Positions 1 to 5,029 of a stretch of 5,029 nt of DNA are shown in pieces; the first letter of the stretch is position 1, and each line of letters starts with the position of its first letter. The stretch is from Thermoleophilia bacterium (GTDB lineage Bacteria > Actinomycetota > Thermoleophilia > Gaiellales > Gaiellaceae), in contig JABFWJ010000020.1 in assembly GCA_013362295.1 (NCBI GenBank), positions 1-5,029 on the forward strand, written 5' to 3'. The translations under genes and the position numbers were made by a program. The notes under the pieces are model-generated. The model was not told where the DNA came from, did no database searches, and saw only the letters and a program-made list of their open reading frames with translations.

Positions 1-99
1 CTCGTCTAACGGAACGGCGAGGCATGGGAGGACGCTCGCGCGGGCGTCGACTTCGCCCCCGGCGTGCATTACTGGGTCGGCAGCAACACGAAGGTGTAA
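1..99 (+). pseudogene. Disrupted N-terminal part of the GMC oxidoreductase, two in-frame TAA codons
   Basis: Reading frame 1 here encodes protein that continues directly into the GMC oxidoreductase at 100-1344, with no frame change. The stretch from codon 58 to codon 94 reads FAPGVHYWVGSNTKV, which matches the conserved segment of bacterial GMC oxidoreductases that precedes a Y/F/W-G-A/S motif. The frame is interrupted by TAA at 7-9 and again at 97-99. At 97-99 the family normally has an aromatic residue (NTKV-Y-GA), so a single C-to-A change from TAC to TAA explains the stop. At 7-9 a tyrosine would also fit the family, though less certainly. The FAD-binding GxGxxG motif must lie upstream of the window. 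This is either a real nonsense-mutated gene or base errors near a contig end. The sequence alone cannot decide, but the homology across both stops is clear. Confidence 0.7.
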
Positions 100-1344
100 G
101 GGGCGAGCCTCGCGCGCTTTCGCGAGCGCGACTTCGAGGACTTCGCGCACCGCGACGGGCTCTCCCCGGCGTGGCCGTTCAGCTACGCGGACCTCGAGCC
201 CTATTACGGCATCGCCGAGCGCTGGTACCACGTCCATGGAAGCGCCGGCGAGGACCCCACCGAGCCGTGGCGGAGCGCCGACTACCCCGAGCCCGCGCTC
301 CCGCACGAGCCGTACGTCGCGGAGCTGGTCGACCGGCTGCGCGACGCTGGAGCGCACCCATATTCGATGGCGATGGCGGTCGACGTGCGCGACGGCGGTC
401 GCTGCATCCGCTGCTCGACCTGCGACGGCTTCCCGTGCCGGGTCGACGCCAAGGCAGATGCCGAGACATCCGGCGTCGACCCGGCGGTCGCGACCGGGTA
501 CGTCGCGCTCGAGACGTCGACACACGTCGACCGCCTGGTAACCAACGCCGAGGGCACGCGGGTCGTCGCTGCCGAGGCGCACCGACGCGGGGAACCGGTG
601 ACCGTTCGGGCGCGCACCTTCGTCGTGTCGGCGGGCGCGGTCAACTCGGCAGCGCTTCTTCTCCGGTCTGCGACCGACCGGCATCCGGATGGGCTTGCGA
701 ACTCCTCGGGAGCTGTCGGCCGGCGCTACATGGTGCACAACTGCACGTTCATGATCGCGATCGACCCGCGGCGACCGAACCCGACGTCATTCCAGAAGAC
801 CGCGGGGATCAACGACTGGTATCTCGACTCCGACCTCGGGCGGCCGCTCGGCAACGTGCAGCTGCTCGGCAAGCTCCAGGGGGCGATGGTCAAGGGCGCG
901 CGCCCGCGCGTTCCGATGCGCATGCTCGACGCGGCCACGCGGCGCTCGGTCGACTGGTATCTCGAGTCCGAGGATCTCCCTGATCCGGACAACCGCGTCA
1001 CGCTCGGCTCGGCCGGCCGCATCCGGATCCACTGGAGACCGTCGAACGTCGGCGCGCACCGCGGGCTGATCGAGCGCACGCGCGCCCTGCTCAAGCGCGC
1101 GGGGTTCCCGATCGTCCTTCACGAGACGATGGGCATCGCGACCAACTCGCACATGTGCGGGACCGCTGTGGCCGGCGACGATCCGCGTACGTCGGTCGTG
1201 GACGGGTACTGCCGGACACACGACGTCGAGAATCTCTTCATCGTCGACGCGTCGTTCTTTCCGTCCTCCGCCGCGATGAATCCGGCGCTCACCATCGCCG
1301 CTCAGGCGATCCGGGTCGCGCACGAGGGAGACATGCTGCGGTGA
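100..1344 (+). CDS. GMC-family FAD-dependent oxidoreductase (sugar/alcohol dehydrogenase type), N-terminally interrupted
   Basis: GMC flavoproteins oxidise alcohol groups of sugars, polyols or choline using FAD. The open frame after the TAA at 97-99 gives 414 residues of recognisable protein, while full-length members have roughly 500-570. The first usable start codon in it is ATG 367 (a 325-residue product), but clear family sequence runs well upstream of that, so 367 is not the natural start. Visible landmarks are RFRERDF just after the stop, the LSPAWPFSYADLEPYY segment at 157-204, and a four-cysteine cluster C-x2-C-x2-C-x4-C at 403-438. A GMC signature-2-like segment (SAGAVNSAALLL) sits near 628-663. 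The C-terminal GMC domain carries the likely catalytic His in NSHMCGT (codon 1150) and Asn in AMNPALT (codon 1279). The stop TGA overlaps the next gene's GTG by four bases. Without the N-terminal FAD-binding region a product starting at 367 would be inactive, so this is a pseudogene unless the stops are errors. The substrate is not deducible. Confidence 0.85.
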   Translation, partial: GASLARFRERDFEDFAHRDGLSPAWPFSYADLEPYYGIAERWYHVHGSAGEDPTEPWRSADYPEPALPHEPYVAELVDRLRDAGAHPYSMAMAVDVRDGGRCIRCSTCDGFPCRVDAKADAETSGVDPAVATGYVALETSTHVDRLVTNAEGTRVVAAEAHRRGEPVTVRARTFVVSAGAVNSAALLLRSATDRHPDGLANSSGAVGRRYMVHNCTFMIAIDPRRPNPTSFQKTAGINDWYLDSDLGRPLGNVQLLGKLQGAMVKGARPRVPMRMLDAATRRSVDWYLESEDLPDPDNRVTLGSAGRIRIHWRPSNVGAHRGLIERTRALLKRAGFPIVLHETMGIATNSHMCGTAVAGDDPRTSVVDGYCRTHDVENLFIVDASFFPSSAAMNPALTIAAQAIRVAHEGDMLR

Positions 1345-2942
1345 GCGACGAGTCGTACACGTACATCGTGATCGGCTCCGGCGCCGCAGGCGCCGTCGTC
1401 GCCAACCGGCTGAGCGCCGATCCGGCGCATCGCGTGCTCCTGCTCGAAGCGGGCGGCCGCGACTGGAACCCGCTCATCCACATCCCCGTCGGCTTCACCA
1501 AGCTCACAACCCCGGACGTGAACTGGGGCTTCTCGACCGTGCCGCAGCCGCAGATGGACGATCGCGAGATGTGGTACCCGCAAGGGCGCACGCTGGGCGG
1601 GTCGACGTCGATCAACGCGATGATCTACATCCGCGGCCAGCGCGCCGACTACGACAGGTGGGCGGCGCTCGGGAACGAGGGCTGGGGTTACGAGGATGTC
1701 CTGCCCTACTTCCGGCGCTCCGAGCGCAACGAGCGACTCAACGACCGCTATCACGGTTCGAGCGGCGACATGAACGTCACGCAGCAGGTGCAGCACAACG
1801 CGCTCTCGAAGGCGTTCGTCCGCGCCCTCCAGGAACTCGGCGTGCCGTTCAACGCAGACGTGAACGGTGCGAGCCAGGAGGGCGTCACGTTCTACGACGT
1901 CACGCAGCGCGCTGCCCGCCGGGAGAGCGCGGCCACGGCGTTCCTTCGCCCGGCGAGGAAACGGCCGAACCTCACGATCCTCACGCGCGCCCAGGCGACA
2001 AAGGTCCTGACCGAACGCGGGCGCGCGGTGGGAGTCCAGTTCGTCCACGACAAGCGGCTGATCACCGCGACCGCAGAGGGCGAGGTGGTGCTCAGCGGCG
2101 GCGCGATCAACTCGCCGAAGCTGCTGCTCCTGTCCGGGATCGGACCTGCCGCAGACCTGCGCAAGCACCGCCTCGACGTCGTCCACGACCTGCCCGGCGT
2201 GGGCAAGAACTTGCAAGACCACATGGACGTCTACCTCACTGCGGCGACGGCCCCGGTCTCGTTCAACCAACAGGACCGTCCGCTCCGCGCGATGGCCGGC
2301 GGCCTGCAGTACCTGCTCTACAGGACAGGACCCTTGACGGCGTGCGTCTGCGAGGCCGGGGCATTCGTCCACTCCGGCGACGAGGCCGAGTCGCCCGACA
2401 TCCAGATCCACTGCCTTCCGGCGTACGTGATCGACCACGGCCGCAAGCGCGTCAAGGGCCATGGCATGACGATCAACACCTGCAACCTGCGACCGAAGAG
2501 CATCGGCTCGGTCACGCTGCGCTCGGCCGACCCACTCGACCACCCGCTCATCGACCCGAACTTCTGCGGCGACGGCGAAGGCCACGACTGGAAGCTCTCC
2601 GTCGCGGGCTTCCGCTGGGGCCGGCGCATTCTTCGCTCCGAGGCTTTCCGCGGACTGATCAAGCATGAGCACATGCCGGGCGCGGACGTCGAATCGGACG
2701 AGGACGTGCGCCGCTACATCCGCGAGTGGTCGAAGACCGATTACCACCCGGTCGGCACCTGCAAGATGGGGAACGACGAGCTGGCCGTCGTCGACACGCA
2801 GTTGCGCGTGCGCGGACTCGAAGGGCTGCGCGTGATCGACGCGTCGATCATGCCAAGGCTGATCAGCGGCAACACGCAGGCCCCCTCGATCATGGTCGGC
2901 GAGAAGGGCGCGGCGATCGTTCTCGCCGGGCAAGTGGTCTGA
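1341..2942 (+). CDS. GMC-family oxidoreductase, choline/alcohol dehydrogenase-like
   Basis: This is a complete 533-residue FAD enzyme, the normal length for the family. The FAD dinucleotide-binding motif IGSGAAG is at residues 11-17 and the LLLEAGG strand follows. GMC signature 1 (GRTLGGSTSINAMIYIRG) is at residues 82-99 and signature 2 (GGAINSPKLLLLSGIG) at 253-268. The C-terminal domain ends with the catalytic pair His469 in DYHPVGTCKMG and Asn511 in SGNTQAPSIM, as in choline oxidase and choline dehydrogenase. The residue matching the histidine that binds FAD covalently in choline oxidase is not His here (SINAM), so FAD is probably bound non-covalently. No signal peptide is seen, so it should be cytoplasmic. 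The GTG start at 1341 is preferred: it has GAGGGAG at 1324-1330, ten bases upstream, overlaps the previous stop as GTGA, and puts the FAD motif at the expected distance. An in-frame ATG at 1155 would add 62 residues unlike the family. The choline dehydrogenase (BetA) label is only family-level; in this sugar cluster the substrate is more likely a sugar or polyol. Confidence 0.92.
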   Translation: MSDESYTYIVIGSGAAGAVVANRLSADPAHRVLLLEAGGRDWNPLIHIPVGFTKLTTPDVNWGFSTVPQPQMDDREMWYPQGRTLGGSTSINAMIYIRGQRADYDRWAALGNEGWGYEDVLPYFRRSERNERLNDRYHGSSGDMNVTQQVQHNALSKAFVRALQELGVPFNADVNGASQEGVTFYDVTQRAARRESAATAFLRPARKRPNLTILTRAQATKVLTERGRAVGVQFVHDKRLITATAEGEVVLSGGAINSPKLLLLSGIGPAADLRKHRLDVVHDLPGVGKNLQDHMDVYLTAATAPVSFNQQDRPLRAMAGGLQYLLYRTGPLTACVCEAGAFVHSGDEAESPDIQIHCLPAYVIDHGRKRVKGHGMTINTCNLRPKSIGSVTLRSADPLDHPLIDPNFCGDGEGHDWKLSVAGFRWGRRILRSEAFRGLIKHEHMPGADVESDEDVRRYIREWSKTDYHPVGTCKMGNDELAVVDTQLRVRGLEGLRVIDASIMPRLISGNTQAPSIMVGEKGAAIVLAGQVV

Positions 2943-2956
2943 ACATGCATCGAGAG

Positions 2957-2963
2957 AAGGAGG
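2957..2963 (+). promoter_or_regulatory. Strong Shine-Dalgarno site that sets the ABC ATPase start
   Basis: AAGGAGG lies five bases before the in-frame TTG at 2969. It is the best ribosome-binding site in the window and is a near-perfect anti-16S match, whereas the other genes have only GGGAG- or GGTGGG-like sites. The alternative ATG at 2945, two bases after the previous stop, has no convincing site in front of it. The position therefore argues that translation begins at TTG 2969, with the purine run lying in the short spacer after the GMC gene. Confidence 0.75.
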
Positions 2964-2968
2964 ATCCA

Positions 2969-4165
2969 TTGGGCGGCGGCATCCAGCTCGAAGGCGTGAC
3001 CAAGGTCTATCCGGGCGACACCAAGGCAGTGGACGCCCTCGACCTGGAGATCCGCGAAGGCGAGTTCATGGTGCTCGTCGGTCCGTCCGGCTGCGGCAAG
3101 TCGACGGTGCTCCGGATGATCGCCGGCCTCGAGGACGTCACCGAAGGCGCCATCCTGATCGGCGGCAAGGACGTCACCGACCTCCATCCGCGAGAACGAG
3201 ACATCGCGATGGTGTTCCAGAACTACGCGCTCTACCCGCACATGAGTGTGAGCGACAACCTCGGCTTCGGTCTGAAGCTCCGGCGGTTCACGAAGGCGGA
3301 GCGGGAGCGTAGGGTGAACGACGTTGCGCGCACGCTCGGTCTCGATGCGCTGCTCGCTCGCAAACCGAGAGCGCTGTCCGGCGGTCAGCGCCAGCGAGTC
3401 GCCATGGGCCGGGCGATGGTCCGTGAGCCGGCCGCGTTCCTGATGGACGAACCGCTTTCCAACCTCGACGCCAAGCTGCGCGTCTCGATGCGCGCCGAGC
3501 TTGCCCGCTTGCACGAGCGGCTCGCCACGACGACCGTCTACGTCACCCACGACCAGATCGAGGCGATGACGCTCGGCCAGCGGGTTGCCGTGCTTCGCGA
3601 CGGGATCCTGCAGCAGTGCGACACGCCACAGAATCTCTTCCACCACCCCGCGAACCTGTTCGTCGCGGCCTTCATGGGCTCGCCCTCGATGAACCTCGTG
3701 CAGGCCGAGCTTCGCGGCGACAGGCTCCGCTTCGCCGGGTTCGATCTGCCGCTGCCGCCCGGCTCGACTGTCGTCGGAGCCGATCGGGAGGTCGTGCTCG
3801 GGATCCGGCCGACCGACTTCTCAGATGCGGCCACGGCCGCCCCGTCTCTGCCTCGCATGAGGGTGACCGCCGAGGTCGTCGAGGATCTCGGGGCTGAACG
3901 CCAGGTGATCTTCGGCGTCGATGCGCCCCGCGTCGTGACGGACGCAACTCGCGCGGCCGCCGATGCCGCCTCCGACGAGGACGGCACCCTGCTCGCCGAC
4001 GACCAGCGCGCCCTTTTCTGCGCCTGCCTGGACGCCCGCAGCCGCGTTGCTCCCGGAGCCACCGTCGAGCTCGCGGTCGATCATGCACAGTTCCACTTCT
4101 TCGAGCCCCAGACCGGGCGCGTCCTGGGAGACCGGTCGCGCCCGGCCGACCTGGTGGGCGTCTGA
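2969..4165 (+). CDS. ABC sugar importer ATP-binding subunit, MalK/UgpC/MsmX type
   Basis: This cytoplasmic ATPase would power a carbohydrate ABC importer of the CUT1 type. With the TTG start it has 398 residues, numbered here from that start; starting at ATG 2945 adds eight. The nucleotide-binding motifs are all intact: Walker A GPSGCGKST at 38-46, Q-loop Gln84 in VFQNYALYPHMSV, signature LSGGQ at 136-140, Walker B FLMDEP with Asp160 and Glu161, D-loop SNLD, and switch His194 in VTHDQ. After LFHHPANLFVAAFMGSPSMNL comes the TOBE/MalK regulatory domain, including LGIRPTDF and a terminal AVDHAQFHFFEPQTG. That domain has an Ala/Asp-rich insert at about 321-347. No permease or binding-protein gene is in the window, so partners must be encoded outside it, or the ATPase serves several importers as MsmX does. 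Its stop shares one base with the next ATG (TGATG). The family is certain and the transported sugar is unknown. Confidence 0.95.
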   Translation: MGGGIQLEGVTKVYPGDTKAVDALDLEIREGEFMVLVGPSGCGKSTVLRMIAGLEDVTEGAILIGGKDVTDLHPRERDIAMVFQNYALYPHMSVSDNLGFGLKLRRFTKAERERRVNDVARTLGLDALLARKPRALSGGQRQRVAMGRAMVREPAAFLMDEPLSNLDAKLRVSMRAELARLHERLATTTVYVTHDQIEAMTLGQRVAVLRDGILQQCDTPQNLFHHPANLFVAAFMGSPSMNLVQAELRGDRLRFAGFDLPLPPGSTVVGADREVVLGIRPTDFSDAATAAPSLPRMRVTAEVVEDLGAERQVIFGVDAPRVVTDATRAAADAASDEDGTLLADDQRALFCACLDARSRVAPGATVELAVDHAQFHFFEPQTGRVLGDRSRPADLVGV

Positions 4166-4803
4166 TGCGGGCGGCCGTGGAGGCCGTCGTCGACCGCCTA
4201 CGAGCCTGCCGTATCGTGCCCGTCGCGACGCTCGACAAGCCGGCGACGGCGGCCGAGGTGGCCGCGGCCCTTCTCGCGGGAGGGATCTCGTGCATCGAGA
4301 TCGCGTTCCGCCGGCCCGGCGCGGCCGAAGCCGTTCGAGCCGCGCGCGCGGTCGGCGACATCCTCGTCGGAGCCGGCACCGTGCTTTCGCCCGAGCAGGC
4401 CGACGCCGCAGACGAGGCCGGTGCAGACTTCGCGGTCGCACCCGGAACGAACGAGACCGTCGTGCAGCGGTGCCGGGACCTGGGCCTTCCGTTCTTCCCC
4501 GGCGTGGCGACGCCGACCGAGATCGAGCGTGCGAGAGGTCTCGAGCTCCGAGTCCTGAAGGTCTTCCCGGCCGCGCAGATCGGCGGTCCCTCGTTCCTGC
4601 GCGCCGTCTCCGCGACCTACCCTGACGTTGGCTTCCTCCCGACGGGGGGAGTGACGTCCGACAACGTGGGGGACTACCTCGCCATTCCGTCGGTGGTCGC
4701 CTGCGGCGGAAGCTGGCTGGTCGCGCCGGAGCTCGTCCGCGAACGGCGGTTCGGCGAGATCGCCGACCTCGCGTCTGCGGCACTCGCGGGAGTCGCGGCA
4801 TGA
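4165..4803 (+). CDS. eda: 2-dehydro-3-deoxy-phosphogluconate (KDPG) aldolase / KHG aldolase family
   Basis: The 212-residue product has the length and (beta/alpha)8-barrel motif order of class I KDPG aldolases, which split 2-keto-3-deoxy-6-phosphogluconate into pyruvate and glyceraldehyde 3-phosphate in the Entner-Doudoroff pathway. The Schiff-base lysine is Lys132 in RVLKVFPA, the usual KFFPA site (Lys133 in E. coli Eda). The acid/base glutamate is Glu45 in CIEIAFR, followed by the conserved Arg49. Other landmarks are IVPVATLD at about 17-24, the VGAGTVL strand at about 68-74, FFPGVATPTE, and the phosphate-binding loop region LPTGGVTSDNV. The ATG start shares one base with the previous stop, with a modest GGTGGG at 4153-4158. 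The TGA is contained in the following ATGA overlap. Galactonate-type (KDPGal) aldolases share these motifs, so the sugar series cannot be fixed, but the kinase that follows supports a keto-deoxy sugar acid route. Confidence 0.93.
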   Translation: MRAAVEAVVDRLRACRIVPVATLDKPATAAEVAAALLAGGISCIEIAFRRPGAAEAVRAARAVGDILVGAGTVLSPEQADAADEAGADFAVAPGTNETVVQRCRDLGLPFFPGVATPTEIERARGLELRVLKVFPAAQIGGPSFLRAVSATYPDVGFLPTGGVTSDNVGDYLAIPSVVACGGSWLVAPELVRERRFGEIADLASAALAGVAA

Positions 4804-5029
4804 ACGGACTCGACCTTCGCGCGGAGGACGATTGTCGCTGGGATGTGGTCTCACTCGGGGAGGTGATGCTTCGGCTCGATCCGGGCGACACGCGGGTCGC
4901 GACGGCTCGCTCGTTCACCGTCTGGGAGGGCGGCGGTGAGTACAACGTGGCGCGCGGGCTGAAGCGGTGCTTCGGGATGCGGACAGCTCTCGACACGGCG
5001 CTGGCCGACAATCCGGTCGGTCGCTTGAT
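4800..5029 (+). CDS. PfkB-family sugar kinase, probable 2-keto-3-deoxygluconate kinase (N-terminal part, runs off the window)
   Basis: The window holds 76 complete codons of an open frame that continues past the end. After a short N-terminal tail the protein enters DVVSLGEVMLRLDPGD (residues 15-30), the first strand of PfkB/ribokinase kinases. It then has the WEGGGEYNVARGL segment at 42-54, the substrate-side GG-x-x-x-N motif, and ends in ALADNPVGRL at 67-76. The -GGGEYNVA- form resembles the GGAEVNVA segment of known KDG kinases, and an aldolase for the phosphorylated product lies immediately upstream, so KDG kinase (ATP + KDG to KDPG) is the best reading. The ATP-binding and catalytic-aspartate motif (near D-T-x-G-A-G-D) is beyond the window, so activity cannot be checked. 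ATG 4800 overlaps the aldolase stop as ATGA, with GGGAG at 4788-4792 placed seven bases upstream. Fructokinase or another PfkB kinase remains possible. Confidence 0.85.
   Translation, partial: MNGLDLRAEDDCRWDVVSLGEVMLRLDPGDTRVATARSFTVWEGGGEYNVARGLKRCFGMRTALDTALADNPVGRL

Noticed and set aside
7..99. Recoding of TAA as tyrosine
   Set aside because: No other in-frame TAA occurs in about 1,480 codons of the window, and tyrosine is encoded by ordinary TAC/TAT throughout. Sequencing error or nonsense mutation is far simpler.
24..983. A + strand open frame of 319 codons over the first GMC gene in another frame
   Set aside because: Its product is extremely Arg-rich and has no motif, whereas frame 1 over the same bases shows continuous GMC family sequence.
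1155..1340. An upstream ATG start for the second GMC gene
   Set aside because: It would overlap the preceding gene by about 190 bases and add an Arg-rich tail before the FAD motif. GTG 1341 has a ribosome-binding site and the standard spacing.
2093..2145. Similarity between this stretch and about 628-675 as a possible DNA repeat
   Set aside because: Both encode GMC signature 2 (G-A-V/I-N-S...LLL), so the resemblance is protein family conservation, not a repeat.
1302..2969. Long antisense open frame (555 codons) opposite the second GMC gene
   Set aside because: High-GC codon bias leaves the opposite strand free of stops. The translation is Arg/Val/Asp-rich with no family motif, while the + strand has a complete FAD enzyme.
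4093..4165. Possible terminator or promoter at the ATPase-aldolase junction
   Set aside because: The bases are coding right up to the TGATG overlap, and I see no hairpin followed by a T run and no -10/-35 pair.
3821..5011. Long antisense open frame (396 codons) across the ATPase end, aldolase and kinase
   Set aside because: It spans three real genes and their junctions and translates to Arg/Pro/Ser-rich low-complexity sequence, a shadow of the codon bias.

Overview
The window is a compact, very GC-rich, single-strand gene cluster for oxidising and breaking down a sugar or sugar acid. All five recognisable genes lie on the + strand and run almost without gaps. The base composition, the very strong G/C preference at third codon positions and the flavor of the proteins fit a high-GC bacterium. 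A soil actinobacterium, for example of the Thermoleophilia type, is my best guess, but no marker gene is present to prove it.

Layout: (a) 1-1344, a GMC-family flavin oxidoreductase. It enters from upstream of the window, and its reading frame is broken by two TAA codons (7-9 and 97-99). From 100 on it is open and ends at 1344. (b) 1341-2942, a complete second GMC oxidoreductase of the choline/alcohol dehydrogenase type, with a GTG start overlapping the first gene. (c) 2969-4165, the ATPase subunit of a MalK/UgpC-type sugar ABC importer. It probably starts at a TTG behind a very strong Shine-Dalgarno sequence rather than at the ATG at 2945. (d) 4165-4803, a 2-dehydro-3-deoxy-phosphogluconate (KDPG) aldolase. 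(e) 4800 to the window end, the N-terminal 76 residues of a PfkB-family kinase, most likely 2-keto-3-deoxygluconate (KDG) kinase.

How they may work together: the importer ATPase energises uptake of a carbohydrate. The GMC flavoproteins oxidise a sugar or polyol hydroxyl. A dehydratase not seen here would yield a 2-keto-3-deoxy sugar acid, which the kinase phosphorylates and the aldolase splits to pyruvate and glyceraldehyde 3-phosphate. That is an Entner-Doudoroff-like lower branch. The kinase and aldolase roles rest on clear motifs. The role of the GMC enzymes and the identity of the substrate are inference.

The junctions are GTGA (4-base overlap), a 26-base gap (or 2 bases with the upstream ATG), TGATG (1-base overlap) and ATGA (4-base overlap), so the genes look co-transcribed and largely translationally coupled. 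I see no promoter, terminator, RNA gene, mobile element, CRISPR array or long repeat. No stretch longer than about 30 bases is non-coding. I did not find a clearly undescribed system. The points most worth checking are the paired TAA codons, the start of the ATPase, and the unusual gene combination.
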